The notes: generated by a model not told the origin, from the sequence alone. A DNA stretch of 64,000 bases from Gordius sp. MW1 (GCA_964036665.1 OZ038528.1:23051245-23115244); one strand, 5' to 3'; counted from the first letter of the stretch, positions 1 to 12,086 are shown. A program made the numbers and translations.

Positions 1-561
1 AGTGTACCACATTGTTAAAACAGAAAAAGTAATTTACCTTCCTCATTAGTTATTAAATTAAAAAGAATGTTAATAAATGAATTTAGTAAAATGCAGATGG
101 CACTAAATTGCTTTAACATCACATTATTACAGTTTTTATTTTTTATTAATTTTGTAAATGATATGTTTTTTAAAATGCTGTTTAAAAGTTTAACTAGTTC
201 AATATTTTTTTTTAAGTTTTAAAAACACCTTAAGTAACCAAAATAACTATAATGTGTATGTCCTTCCCTTATTCGTGCACATTTACAAATGGCGAAAAAA
301 TGGTGCACTTCTTTAAAGTTGATGAGCAGTCTATCTACTCTATGCATATAGCTTGTAATTCTTGAGAACTTAGTAATAGTTTAAATTAAAGGGCTCACGT
401 CTCGCGACCAAGTAGTTTAGATATAATTCCATCAAACTTTTCTTATATTTCGAACAGTTAACGTCAATTTTTTCACTCTTTTATTCTTTTTATTTTATTC
501 ATAATTCCAAAAACATTATTGTCCCCTCTATATTTTATATGCTTAAGTTACGATTTATTAG
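1..561. other. Intronic AT-rich stretch upstream of the first visible TBL3 exon
   Basis: No coding segment, tRNA or recognisable repeat boundary was found here. The stretch should be intron of the TBL3 gene, because the first visible exon starts in mid-protein behind an AG acceptor at 560-561. The upstream exons lie outside the window. Confidence 0.5.
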
Positions 562-3500
562 GGATTCCGATTTTTTGATAAGCGGTAGCTCGGACCTCAC
601 CGTAAAATATTGGGAATTAAAACTTATTGTCAACGATGCAGAGCTTGAAGAGGATTCCGAAGGAGAAAATCCCACCATGGAAAGAACTCCTAAAAGACTT
701 AAAAGTGGGAAAAGTAAAAAGTGTCGAGATTATCGACTGAAAAGCGTTGTCGTTAGGTATACCGTAAAAGCGCACGACAAGGAAATATCGTGTATTTGCT
801 TGTCGCCCCGCAACGCCAAATTTTTTGCCACCGGCTCTATGGATAAAACTGTTAAGGTTTGTTTTTTGGTGGATGTTTATTTTCTCTATTACAATATAAT
901 TTTTAAAGACCTAAGTGAAAATATTTAATATGATGTTTTTTAAGCTATGAAATCATGGTATACAAAAAATTACATTCACGACTAAAAAAAGATATTAAAA
1001 CGCGCTATAACTATAAGATGTTTGTACGTAAAACAAATAAATATGGGATAGCCCGTCATCATTGTAAACATTTCCTAACTCATACCTTTAAAAGATGTTT
1101 CTCTGGAAGATTTTTGAACGGGAATTCTGGATAGTTTTACTTTGTGGAGAATATTTTTGGGATTTGTCTTTAAGTGACTTTATGTCATCTGTTCCCCCTT
1201 AGATCAATCTTTAGTTTTGAAAAGGGGGTGCTGAAGGCTAAAATAGTTTTATAGTTAGATTGATTCTTGGGCCATTCTCTTGCCCATTTGATGATATTTT
1301 TGTGAGCTCAAAACGATTTCTGCGTAGAATAGGATTGCTATTTGGTGGCCAATATTGTTCTGAGAAATCTCGTTTTAGAAAGGTTTGTTTGCAGATTAGG
1401 TTTTGTATTAAAATGTAAAATATGCTAGCATTTTGTTTTTAATTTGTTTTTATTTAATAATTTCGTCCATTGAGAATCCTACCCCTAGTTAAATTTAAAC
1501 TGGTTTATGGAGTAATGGGAGTTTGACTTTTTGCAATTAATTTAGTTTTTTAGGCACGCTAGTAGAATTATTTTAATGTTTGCGAAATTTAACTTAAATG
1601 AGCTCTTCGTATTTTGCACGTCTAGGATTGTCTTAATATCGGATTTTGCTGCGCAGCAAAAATCGTTTTACGGGTAGTAACATACGTGTCTTAACTTCGA
1701 ATTCTCAGCAGATATACATTTCAGACGCTTAATATAACAGCGATTAATCTCAAGACTTAAAATAAACAAAAAAACATTTTTAACTATCATAAAACAAAAT
1801 ATTAATGATAATTACAACCGAGTTTGACACGTGAAATTGAATCGGAAATTTGATAAGATAAATTCGCGCCATTTGAATCTGATTCCGATATTAAGACAAG
1901 CCCTAAAACAAACTTTAAAATAGTTACATTCCTCTTTCCTAAATCGATTGGTCATCAAGATCGCTATCTTTTTTTACTCTCATTTTGCACATTACACTTT
2001 CAAATTCAACAACAAAATCAGTTTGTGTACAAAGTTGGGCCTACAACAAAATTAACAAAACTAAAACTACGTTTTACAATTTCCTTTATAATCCATACTC
2101 ATGGGCGTAGCCAGGGGGAAAGGGGGGTCGGCTGCCCCCCTCTAAATCCAAAAAATTGTTAAAATTTACTAATATTATGGCTAAAATTTCAAAAAATGAT
2201 CATTTTGCCCCCTCCTCGCTCTAATTCCAATGCTGGCTACGCCTATGTCCATACTTGCATTAGGTGATGTATTACCTTGATTGACTAATTCTTCAAAATG
2301 TTAATTAAGTCATAGCTGTCCAAGCTTTCACATATTGAAACCCAACAACCAACGGAATGTCAATTAGCGACTAGCAATTTATCTTTGTCACATTAGCTAT
2401 GGAGCACGGCTGATGGGAAATTGGTGGGCACGTTGCGGGGTCATAAACGGGGCGTATGGGACGTCAAATTTTCCCCGGTCCATCAAGTGCTAGCAACCTG
2501 TTCCGGCGACACAACCATAAAATTGTGGGCTTTGGCCGATTTATCTTGCGTCAAAACCCTGGAAGGACATACCTCGGCAGTGCTCAGGCTACGATTCGTA
2601 ACACAGGGCACTCAACTTATAACCTCGTAAGAGATTATTTTTCCTTTATAATTGCTATTTGTCCTGTTCTGTCCAACTTAGGTTTTTAATTGTGCTATGG
2701 AAACTAATGCGGTGTTTTAATGGCTGTGGACTTATGCTTCTGTAAAATACGTTTATTTTGCTTTCGCATATAGACTAGCTAAAGACCGCTGGTTGGCTTT
2801 CATTTTTTACGACCTCGCTCCAGCCCCAATTACGGTTTTTGTTGTTGTTGTGTTGTGTCTCGATTGATTACATTTAAAATTTCCTTTAGCAGCTCGTCTA
2901 ACTTGTTTTGCTTTATAACGGAGAATTTCGAAATTGGCTTAAATCGCCTAAAAAATCAAGATGAGCGTTGCTCAATTTTATGCAAAGTGGTGATAGTTTC
3001 ACAATCGACGAAATCTTTAATAAATTAAAAAAAAGTAAAATTAAATTGAAATTATAAACAGGGATAAATTTTGTAATGATTATTTTTTGGTGTTTCCATA
3101 AAACTTGTTTCAAAATCATATTGTGAGGGTTGATATCGTTTAAAGATATGCGCTCATACAATTTAAACAATTTTATCAAAATCAACACGACGAAGGCCAT
3201 TTTTGTGGTAAATTAGCAATGTACTCAATCTTTAAGAATCGGTTTTAAAATATTAAAAACCCGTTTCATCCATCCTGCTTTTCATATATGAATTCCTTTG
3301 TATTTTTCGGGGCTATATATATTTTCCCGAGCATAGTTCTCACGGAATTTTTCTTTTCTTTTGCACATCTTAACTCTCCTCCCGCACAGCACACTAGTGG
3401 GAGAAAATAAGGTGATAAATCATGAGTTTAAAAAGAGAACGCTCTTGTTCTCTCCTACTAATGTGCAAGAAGGAGTTAAGACTTGCAGAAGTAAAGAATA

Positions 3501-6500
3501 GTGTTGTAAAAACGGCTGGGTTTTGCTTGGTCGACCTTAAGTTTTGGTCGACTAGCATAAAGACACAAAGGTTTTTTGGTCATACCATGGTCTGTTTATG
3601 TTTTGTCGACTAAAACCAAGGGGGGTTGACCAAACAAAACCCAGCCGTTTTTACAACACTAGCCAAGAAAAAGGCTGTATACGAAACGAATGGCTTGAAT
3701 CACATTTGTTCGTAGCGAAATTTCTGTTTTCTTTGAAACATAGTTCCTCCGACGGCATAGTTAAGTTGTGGACTATCGACAACGAATCATGCTCTACGTT
3801 TGATGCTCACGAAGGTAAGATATGGAGTTTTAGCTTGAATGAGGACGAGTCCATCATGGCCACTGGTGGTGGATCGGACGGCAAATTAATTATATGGAAG
3901 GTTAATTTTATTTCTCCCTTTTTAAATGCTCAATTTTAATTTTTTTTAAATGATTATTTAGTGGTATAAATGTCTTTTTGTTAGGCTATTTTTTTTTTAC
4001 CACCTTTTAATAAAGAGATCAACCTAAATGATCTATAAAGTCAGGAATTTTGTTAATTTTTGTTGATAATCCTCATTTTTTAAATCCTTGGGGTATAGTG
4101 ACAGCATTAAATTTTAATGTTTTTAACGATGCTGCGTCCCTTTATAATGTAAAATTATGAACTATAAAGTTAGATAATGGAGGATTTTGATAAAACTAAA
4201 AGGTAATTTCTTTTTATAAATTAAATGTGTTGTTGTTTTAACTCAAAAATGTAAATATCTTGGGCCAGTAAACTAGATTTAGAAGCATTTAATAGAATGC
4301 TATTAGCTGCTATGAGCTAAGTATTTCTCCGCGGAGATATTTTTTAGGTGAAATTTCTAATTTATCAAAATTCTACATTTCATACCAGGGATTCTTTCAG
4401 CGTACAAACGGAATGATTTGTGCGTGATTTATAAGGCAGATTAACATTTTCACATTTCTTTAATGCTTAGTTTATTTAAATAAAATTTATTAAGGTAAAA
4501 ATACATTTTTTGTGAAGATGAAGAAAAGAAATAAAAAAAGTCAAGTGTTATGAATACTTGAAGAACATTTCAATATTGCTATTGAATTATATTTAAAAAT
4601 ATAAATGCCGATTGTTTTTAGTTATTTAGGTAACTTTATATCGTTTAACGTTAATTTGTGCAAAACTGAGCTGTTAAATCATAAAAATTGAACCCGAATT
4701 TATTATTGAGGGGAAGTATTCTATATTGTTCCTTTTGCACCTATAGGATGTTTCTCAGGAGGAAAAGGAAGAGGAAGAAACGCAAAAGGAAACGAAAATG
4801 CAAGGGTATACATTAAACCCCTTATAGCCTTATTTATTTTATTATATCGCTAACCTTACTCTTTTTGTAATATACTTTTTTAAATTACAATTTGTCTGAT
4901 ATAGACAACAAGATATTGCGAATTTGTTGAAATTGAGGAAATACGATAGCCGAATTTTTAAACTAACCATAGCCGTAGAAGACCACAATTCTCTACTTGT
5001 AGCCATGACGGGTAAGGCTCGCTTGAAATTTGGCAAAATAAAAGTTTTTAAAGGGAGCAAAGGTTTAGTAATGTTATTATGAAAATATTACATTTTTAAG
5101 GGTTAGGGGTTGTGGCAACACCGAATATCTCGGAGATAATTTTAAAGTGCTTAGCAAAGCGAACATTTTAGTATCTTGGAGGGGTGGAAAACGTCTTGAG
5201 AGATCTGTTTTCAGCATTAGCTGAATTATTTTTCTGCCATTTTTTGCTTATTTTTGCACCACGAGTGAAGAGTCATTATATTAAAATCTTTGAATAATAT
5301 AAATTGCCATGCTTATGCAGTCACTTTCGGCGAAAAATGTCCCAATGCGTCTTGTCTTGTCCAGCCCAACATGTTTGGTTTGTAATGGAAAAGTAGAATT
5401 TTGGAAAATTTTAGTCTGTGCTGTGTCGCCTTACAAATATTTCTCAACTTAGAGGGCAAAATTATATAATTGGTTATTCCAGTGAGAATTTGTTTCTGAT
5501 ATTTCTCATATATAGGTTTATTTAAGAAATGTTAAAATCGAGGTTAAACATCAAGTTATCAATAAATAATTATTTTTACACAAGGTTCTACCACTACAAC
5601 GTAGCGATTTACATTATTTATATATTATTACATAAATTCAACCTTCCTTGCCTAATAATGTCAATGAGGCGCTCTACTCTTTTATCACGTGGTAAATGTT
5701 GAGTCTAGTGTTGTAAAAACGGGGCTGGGTTTTGTTTGGTCGACCCCTTTGGTTTTACTTAGACTAGCGGTCGACTCGGATCTGTTTTTCAAATTTCGAC
5801 TAAGTCTAGGGGTCGACTAAGGAAAACAGACCAAAAAACCTTTAATTTGTTTATGTTTACTCGACTAAAACCAAAGGCCGACCAAACAAAACTCAGCCCC
5901 GTTTTTACAACACTAGTTGCTACAAATGCCAATCATAATTGACGAATTTAATTTTATGTTTATCGAGATGCAATGTGTGGATTATCGTGTTTTTGCCCTC
6001 TATTTCAATAGATTTTATGAAAGATCCCGACTGTAAAGTGAAATTGGAAAAAGCTATTAAATCGCTGGAACTGGGAGAAATTGGTACGTCCTTTACCATT
6101 TAGAGACTGCCTATTTTATTTGTTAACTATGTTCAACCTTTTGAGATTATTTTTGTTTTTAATGGTTTCGCCATTAACTTTTATAAGTTTTTTCTGGTGC
6201 CAGTTGTTGGTTAAGTGGAAACCAATTTAAAATAATATAAGGGCTTTCAGAGGTAAAATAAGCTCTTTTCCAACCTCGACAGTATTCCAGTATTGCATTA
6301 CTCTTTGCTTAAATATACTAAATTTTTAGTTAAAAACTAGGCTTTACGTTTTAGTTTGTTTACATGACCCACTTAAACTTTTCGAAAACCATCTTATATT
6401 GAAATACAAATTAAAGGTTTTAAGATATATTGAGATATAAACCCTCAGCCATGTTAGCAACGTTATTAACGTTTTTTCATCCCCATAAAGATATATTTAA

Positions 6501-7094
6501 TTTGTAATTTTTGTTTTGCATTGTTAACATTTATATTTCTTTTAAATTGCTGATTCCTTATAGATTCCCTCTTACGTTACGTTTCAAAGTGGAATTCAAA
6601 CGCGAAGCAATGTTTCGTTGCCCAAACGCTGTTAAACGCCATTTTCAGATCCTACCTCCCAGATCAATTGAAAGGATTGCCAAATTTAAATTATTGCATA
6701 CAAAGCCTCATTCCCTATTCCAGTGATAACACCCTTATCTTTTTATACCCTTACTAAAACAAAAATTATTTAATTGAAAATTTTGGACGAATCTACATTA
6801 GATTAGCTTTATTAAAAATTAAGTTTAAATGTTATTTCACGTGTACGACTATTTTAAATGTGTAGGATACTAGAATAAGTTAATTAAAATTTTAATCATT
6901 ACTCCCTTAATTTTATTAAAATGCATGTTTATATATTTTTAATTTTGGTTGTTGCTTTAGATCGACATTTCTCAAGGCTGACCAGGTTACTGCAAGATTC
7001 TATGCTGGTGGAATATATGGCAAAATGTGCTTCATTAAACCCCTTGCAACCGAACAACAACGCAAAAATAGAAAGTCTTGATCCAATTCCCTGA
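562..7094 (+). CDS. TBL3: TBL3/UTP13 WD40 protein, small-subunit processome (3' half, 8 exons)
   Basis: Exons read by eye with GT-AG borders: 562-856, 2397-2626, 3744-3900, 4747-4805, 4905-5011, 6012-6083, 6564-6722 and 6961-7094 (stop TGA). Phases join without a break and give about 403 residues; the gene is 5'-incomplete. Exons 1-3 encode WD40 repeats (SGSSDLTVKYW, ATGSMDKTVK, ATCSGDTTIKLW, SSDGIVKLW, ATGGGSDGKLIIW). Exon 1 also holds an acidic/basic insert between blades. Exon 4 is a charged KEEEE linker like the one after the last blade in TBL3. Exons 5-8 match the helical Utp13 C-terminal domain (LLKLRKY, YVSKWNSNAKQC, LIPYS, RHFSRLTRLLQD). In the family this protein belongs to the UTP-B complex, which processes 18S pre-rRNA in the nucleolus. 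The family protein is about 800 residues, so roughly half is here. Introns carry MITEs at 2100, 3499 and 5706. Identification is strong; the exact splice sites of exons 1 and 7 are the least certain. Confidence 0.9.
2100..2247. mobile_element. MITE, CATGGGCGTAGCC family, in a TBL3 intron
   Basis: This 148-bp element has terminal inverted repeats, CATGGGCGTAGCCAGG at the left and its near-complement at the right. It is flanked by an exact 8-bp target duplication TCCATACT (2092-2099 and 2248-2255). G-runs lie inside the left end and C-runs inside the right end. An 8-bp duplication fits the hAT or P superfamilies. No coding capacity is visible. Confidence 0.88.
2640..2810. repeat. Dispersed repeat, second copy near 13395-13540
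   Basis: A stretch sharing phrases such as TTTTAATGGCTGT, GCTTCTGTAAAA and TTTTGCTTTCGCATA recurs near 13395-13540 in the same orientation. The ends and class are not defined. It lies in the TBL3 intron directly after exon 2. Confidence 0.6.
3499..3661. mobile_element. MITE, TAGTGTTG hairpin family, copy 1
   Basis: The 163-bp element begins TAGTGTTGTAAAAACGG and ends with the reverse complement. Long inverted repeats, including a TTTGGTCGACC-type core, would fold the whole unit into a hairpin. The flanking octamers gtaaagaa (3491-3498) and gccaagaa (3662-3669) agree at 6 of 8 positions, which fits an aged hAT-type target duplication. It sits about 80 bp upstream of TBL3 exon 3. Confidence 0.85.
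5706..5915. mobile_element. MITE, TAGTGTTG hairpin family, copy 2
   Basis: This 210-bp palindromic copy lies in the TBL3 intron between exons 5 and 6. Its ends are the TAGTGTTGTAAAAACGG terminal repeat and its complement. The flanking octamers gttgagtc and gttgctac agree at 5 of 8 positions, so the target duplication has decayed. Confidence 0.85.
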
Positions 7095-7145
7095 TGTTTC
7101 TCTATATACCCACTTATCCATTTGTGCTATAATATGTACGTATAT

Positions 7146-7151
7146 AATAAA
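7146..7151 (+). promoter_or_regulatory. Polyadenylation signal AATAAA for TBL3
   Basis: A canonical AATAAA hexamer lies 52 nt after the TBL3 stop codon, a normal distance for a short 3' UTR. It sits before the convergent ORF at 7310. Confidence 0.65.
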
Positions 7152-7309
7152 GTTACTTCGTTTGGAAATTTTAATGTCTCTTATGTGATTTTAGCTAAAA
7201 ATCGCAGAGAATATGAATTTATTATAGATTCTACACTAGGAAGCTATGATTAAATTAAAGCAAACTAGCAACGTATAATTTGCGACAATACAAAATGGTG
7301 TGTCGTTAT

Positions 7310-7672
7310 TTATTTGATATATATTTTTATATTTTTATGAACGTAACTTTTGCATTTTGAATGGCTGCTACTACTCGAAGAACTTTCTTCGCTTTTCTCA
7401 TCTCCTTTCTTCTTCTTTTTCTTCCCATATTTATCCTTTTTTTCTTTCATTTTATCATCATTTTCTTCTTCAGCTTCTTCATTTTCATCCTTTATTTCTG
7501 TAACATTGGTTAGGACTTCGGAATTTGTGGTTTCATTAGTGGCTCTTTTCTTGCGTCTCAAACCCATTGGTATATTGTGTATTAGCGTTGGTTCTACCCC
7601 CTTTCCAATTTCAAGCTCCTCAGAGTGGCCCAATGGTTTCGATAAAGCATAGTGTTGACTTACACGAGGCAA
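7310..7672 (-). CDS. Hypothetical Lys/Glu/Ser-rich protein fragment, convergent with TBL3
   Basis: The open frame reads about 120 residues on the minus strand. The N-terminal half is of ordinary composition (HYALSKPLGHSEELEIGKG, GLRRKKRA). The second half is low complexity: an acidic run (ENEEAEEENDD), then KKDKYGKKKKKK, then a serine tract. I do not recognise a family. The frame stays open for a short way upstream of the first ATG, so this could be the last exon of a spliced gene whose earlier exons lie at higher coordinates; none was found. Low-complexity tails can be chance products of A-rich DNA, and the plus strand is open over the same stretch. The tail-to-tail spacing from TBL3 is only about 215 bp, plausible for convergent genes. 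Confidence 0.35.
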   Translation of the reverse strand: MPRVSQHYALSKPLGHSEELEIGKGVEPTLIHNIPMGLRRKKRATNETTNSEVLTNVTEIKDENEEAEEENDDKMKEKKDKYGKKKKKKGDEKSEESSSSSSSHSKCKSYVHKNIKIYIK

Positions 7673-9155
7673 TACAACCAGGAAAAGGACCTTAATTTAA
7701 TGAATTCTTTTTATACGAATGTGAGAGTAATAATTAACTTTTTGTTAGGGAGTTTATGTAATTTACAGTAATCTTTTTTGTTAAATACTATAATACTATA
7801 ATATGGAGGTATTTATTAGTTGAACATGTATTAGGGAATTATTTAGTTATGAAATATTTGCAATGTCATTATGCTTAATATTTATTAAGGCATCGCTGTT
7901 AAAAGTAACTATGGCTAAATCTAAAATATGCATTGGCCTAAACACATAATATTATTGGGTGTGATTATTTAAACGGATTTGCTTATATAGAATTCAAAAA
8001 CTATTAGTATACGCGGTTCGGTTAACCCTCATTTTAAAATTGATATTAATAAATTTTTCAAAAATGACTAATGTGGTTTGTTTTATATTATAAATGTTTA
8101 ATAGCGTTTAAATTAATCTCATGAAGGGGTTATTTAATTAATTAAAGTAACATTAATTATAAGAAAAATTTTGTTTATATTTATTTATGTTAAATTTTTG
8201 ATATCTTACGTAAATTAAGAATTGACAAGATTTCATTTTTTGGTTCACAAAATCATTTATGAATTAAAACTATGCTTACTAACTATTATATTCACTCTAA
8301 TTAATCATTATTAAAATTTCGTAAAAATAGAATCTTTTTTTAACGGTGCCAATTTATATTTTTCAGGGTTAAATAAACAAAAAATTTCGAAGTTTCATTG
8401 TGTCATAAAATAGTAAATCATCACCCACGCGTCAAGCAACAATTAATTGCTATGCTATATCATAACTTTCAATAAATTTATTTTAGGTTTTGCTGTTTTT
8501 TACCGTGTTTTATCAGTATTTTGATGGCAAATTAAACGTTATTTTTGCATGTGTTAAAGTTAGTTGATTAATTGGCTTCTTATTAACATTGATTAATTAG
8601 AGACTTTTGATTGGCTTGCTCTATCGATCAAATTAATAAATCACATATCGAAAGGAATACACTTTTTTTTGATCAAATAACAGTAGTTGTTCAACAATAA
8701 TAGTTTGTCATGTTAAACCCTTATGTTTGCCAAGTTTTATTCGTAGCACCAGTGGTACACTTATTTCAACAGAGTTTTAATCAAAATAGAATATATAAAA
8801 ATATTTAAATAATATTTTCAATGAATCCTTTAATGAGACAGAACTTTTTTTTTACTAATAAATTTGTAAATAATTCCTTCCTAATTTTTTAAAAATTATT
8901 AGTCATACATAATTGTTATATCAAACTGAATTTTTATTAAAAATATAAATTAATTGATTTTAGATTTTTAAAATTTGTATTTTAATAGTTTAAATACCGA
9001 TACCTCTACCACTTGCTGTCTAATATGAAGTGTTTCTCTGGCGTAGCCTGTAAAGGTTTTGTTAATTTTAGTATTTCTATTTAAAACGCATAGTTTCATG
9101 GTTTTTCCCTGAACTTATAAATAATGTTAATATCAAGTATAGGAGTTCAGAAATA
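7673..9155. other. AT-rich intergenic stretch, nothing recognised
   Basis: I see no coding segment, terminal repeats or tandem array in this very AT-rich stretch. If the ORF at 7310-7672 is a terminal exon, its upstream exons should lie here or beyond, but no convincing one was seen. Confidence 0.4.
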
Positions 9156-10038
9156 GGGGAGACCGGGGCTAGTAATAGACCGGGGTTATTTTAATTATGT
9201 TTTAAAGTAATAATCGTAAAATATTAATATTTCAAACATATGTGTTTTTGTCATAAGGTATAAATAAAATGAAAATTTTGAGAAAAATAAAAATGTAATA
9301 GATGAAAATCGTTTTTTGGGGGCTATTATTAGCCCTGACAAAATTTTGTATTTGCACATTAAATTTTTTGATTTTTTAGTCTAATTTAAGTTTTATCTTA
9401 TAAAGGAAAAAATTTTCTATGAAAACGATTAAAGATTAATTTTCATTTGCAATATAACATGTTTAATTGTTAAAAATAAGATGTCGGAGTTAGTCGGAGA
9501 GGGGCTAGTTCTAGTCTTTTCTCATTGTAACCTTATAAAGAAAAATGACACGGTTATAAAAAAAAATTTGTTTAATAATTTAACTTAGTGTAATTTGCAA
9601 TAGAAATAGGCTATGATTATACATTAATAGACTATTAAACATTTTTTCATTGTAGAATCTATCTTTTATGGGTACATAAGTGAGATTGGCTTTTTTAAAT
9701 TCTATTAAGTGAAATATAAACATTTTACATTTAGATTCTTTATGTTTTTCATAAAAAAACAATCTTTTTATTAACTTAAGTTGGCATATGCTAAGAAGTT
9801 AAAACGTCCGGGTTCTATCCCACGAACGCGGCTATGACATGCTTCGGGCATTTTTAAAATTTTTAGATTTTTTTTAACTTAATTTGTGAGAAAAATATTA
9901 TATTTTTTATCCCGAATCTTTTCCCATAATAAACATAGACCTTAAAAATAAGTTCCGACAAAAAATTTGAAAAAATATTTCTTAGTTTTTTTGTAACGGA
10001 TTTAAATTTTTATGACCATTTAGTCCCCGGTCTGCGCT
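9156..10038. mobile_element. Possible DNA element with GGGGAGACCGGGGC end
   Basis: The left part begins GGGGAGACCGGGGCTAGT, followed by related phrases (GGGGCTATTATTAGCCC, GGGGCTAGTTCTAG near 9310 and 9500). The right boundary is suggested only by CCCCGGTCT near 10025. The same end type bounds the 24310-24672 element. No protein signal and no clear target duplication were found, so the boundaries are tentative. Confidence 0.35.
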
Positions 10039-10069
10039 AACAATATCGAAAATATTAACACATAAAAAT

Positions 10070-10344
10070 TGTCATGTATTTAATGACGAAGCCAGGGGCT
10101 GCTTCCTTTATAAGGAGCGCCTAAGAGTAGAAAGAACAGTGGGCCATAGACAGTGGCGTAGCCAGAGGGGGGGGGGGACGGGAAATTCCGCCCCCCCCCC
10201 CGAAAAAAATATCTAATGTTTATTTCGTTTTTTATGTTGAAATAAAAATGTTACAAAAAATTTTAAAAATTCCCCCCGAGAGAAAATCCTGGCTACGCGC
10301 CTGGCCATAGATCAATAATTGGCTCCGAGAAGTGGGCTAAGGAC
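10070..10344. mobile_element. LTR-like repeat, left part, split by nested insertions
   Basis: This segment, including GATCAATAATTGGCT and GGGCTAAGGAC, aligns with uninterrupted sequence near 45580-45680. The alignment resumes at 12087. It is therefore one repeat cut open by the MITE at 10345 and the piggyBac remnant at 10487. A separate MITE (10151-10303) also sits inside it. The LTR nature is inferred from the TATAAAAG box in the other half and is not proven. Confidence 0.5.
10151..10303. mobile_element. MITE with CAGTGGCGTAGCC ends
   Basis: The 153-bp element starts CAGTGGCGTAGCCAG and ends in the complement of CAGGCGCGTAGCCAGG. It is bracketed by an exact 8-bp duplication GCCATAGA (10143-10150 and 10304-10311). 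Its G-run/C-run layout is like the CATGGGCGTAGCC family, but the CAGTGG start is a more typical hAT terminus. Confidence 0.88.
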
Positions 10345-10482
10345 CTTGGGCGTAGCCAGCATTGGGGGAGAGGGGCAATAAAAGCGAGGGGCAAAACGAT
10401 CATTTTTTTGAGATTTTAACCACAACTCTAATAAATTGTAACAAATTTTTGAAATTAGTTCCCCTTCTTGGCTACGCCCATC
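10345..10482. mobile_element. MITE, CATGGGCGTAGCC family, disrupted right flank
   Basis: The left end is CTTGGGCGTAGCCAG and the right end GGCTACGCCCAT. The left flank CTAAGGAC reappears, slightly changed, only beyond the piggyBac remnant (gTAAGGAG at 12086-12093). The piggyBac therefore landed in the right-hand target duplication of this MITE. Confidence 0.7.
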
Positions 10483-10486
10483 TTAA

Positions 10487-12085
10487 CCCTTCATTCACCT
10501 TTCATTTTTACATCATTCGTTCGGATTTTTGGGTCTATATGACCCATATCTTTAAATCGCTACAATTTCTAAAGTACTAGGAGTTAAAATTTAAAATTTT
10601 AGACATATATTAAATGATCTTTTGCCAATAATTTGAGCTCTTAAATTTATATTTTTGTTCATAACTTTTTATTTTATCGCTAATTATAACCGACCCGGTA
10701 AAATTTTAAATTATTTTTCACTGTGTATACTAAATTTTACTTTAACAAAAATCTATCCAATATTTTTAGATATTTTTTACATATTTTTAAAATATAAACT
10801 TGAAGCAAAAAAAAACAAAAAAAAATTATTTAAAATAAATAATGCGAAATATAGATATTTCGGTTTAAATACCATCAACATTAAATTTACATATTTTTTC
10901 ATCAAAATATTGGCTAAGTTTAAATTTATATATTTTTGAAAATAATTTAATTTAAGAAATAATTTTTTTTTCATTAATTAATATAATTTTCCTCTTTAAT
11001 TTAAACCATTAATATAGTTTCTAGCCCTCTTAGTTTTTGTTTTATAAAGTTTTAATGGGGCGCAATTTTTTTGAAGAATTTTTAACAGTGTAACACTTAA
11101 TTTTTCAATAAAGCCCTAAAAGCAATTTTTAAAAATTAAACTTTTATATTATTTGGAAGTTGCACACAATTAATTTTACAATTTATTGTTTATTCAATAA
11201 TATTATCAGCGTCCTTACAATGCAAACATGTCAGATACATATGAGTTTTACAAATATATTTTTTACAAATAGCGCAATAAGTGCTATGTTTGTTGTGATT
11301 TTGACATAATTTGCAACGACCTCTAGCTTTTTGGGGGGGCGATGAGTGAACGTCCTTTGTACCCAAGAGTTGATGAATCAATAGTTTGGTTTTGTACCTC
11401 AAAGAAGGTAGAGACAATCGATCAATCAAAAAGGGCTTTATTAATTCTAATGCCAATTCTTTTAAAAACTTGCTCCTCGTTAGTTTTACACCACTATTTG
11501 CCAGATAAATTATTTGGGAATTTATTCCAGACTACTAATAAATAAACAGTCATCAGTATCACTTTCTGAGCTACCTAAAAATCTTAAAAACCAAAAAAAA
11601 ATGTTACTTCCCCAATCAGAATCTTCAAAAATATCCGAAATTTTAAAAGATTCCATGTGAAAAGAAAAAAAGAAATACGCGGGAACAAATCAGCTGCTAA
11701 ATATTGGCATGGATAAATTCCACGAGGAAACAAAAAGTCAAATTTAAAATCGTCATAATTTACAAAATATATGAGCTAGAGAAAAATTTATATTTTCGAT
11801 ATCATTTGGGTATTAGTTTTTATCATTTAAGCAAAAAAAAAATTTTTTTTTGAAAAAAAAAATCTCCGTTCGCTTTAGGGGTCAATATGACCCAAGACGT
11901 TCAAAAAACCATGATATATTTAGAACCAATGGGTGAAAACTACCAAAATTTGCAGAGTTGTAATATGATAAAATTTGTTAAGCTACTGAAAAATCTGAAG
12001 CTCTATGTTCATTACTTTTTTTTTCTTGCATGTTTTTAGAAAGGCTTGGGTCATATTGACCCAAAAAGCGTACGGAGGGAAGGAC
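10487..12085 (-). mobile_element. Internally deleted piggyBac-like element
   Basis: The left border is TTAA (10483-10486), the piggyBac target; the right border reads GTAA (12086-12089), one change from TTAA. The ends are related inverted repeats containing a repeated GGGTCNATATGACCC palindrome (near 10530, 11880 and 12050). The transposase inside (11190-11656) keeps only its two ends. Confidence 0.72.
11190..11656 (-). pseudogene. piggyBac transposase remnant (N-terminus plus C-terminal Cys-rich domain)
   Basis: The 5' part (ATG at 11656) encodes an acidic start, MESFKISDIFEDSD... with SSESDTDD, typical of piggyBac transposase N-termini; it stops after about 44 residues. The 3' part (11456-11190) encodes FLIDRLSLPS followed by a cysteine-rich cross-brace finger (CKLC, HSTYCAIC, CKTH, CLHC) that matches the family's C-terminal domain. 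The DDD catalytic core is absent, so an internal deletion joins the two, and a frame change separates them. It cannot code for an active transposase. Confidence 0.8.
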
Positions 12086-12086
12086 G

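Noticed and set aside
250-360. Similarity between 280-350 and the complement of 24955-25020 (GCGAAAAAA, GATGAGCAGTCTAT)
   Set aside because: Only short words are shared and they are not collinear over a useful length, so no repeat is called.
7350-7652. Plus-strand 100-residue ORF rich in Phe/Ser
   Set aside because: It is the shadow of the Lys/Glu-rich minus-strand frame; its LLFF and FFFF runs are just the complement of AAG/GAA repeats.
9770-9840. Possible tRNA or tRNA-derived SINE (GGTTCTATCCC T-arm-like phrase)
   Set aside because: A B-box-like sequence is present but no matching A box, anticodon stem or acceptor stem could be paired.
10655-10974. Opposed Ile/Phe/Lys-rich ORFs
   Set aside because: Low-complexity AT-rich DNA inside the piggyBac remnant; the coding piece of that element lies elsewhere.
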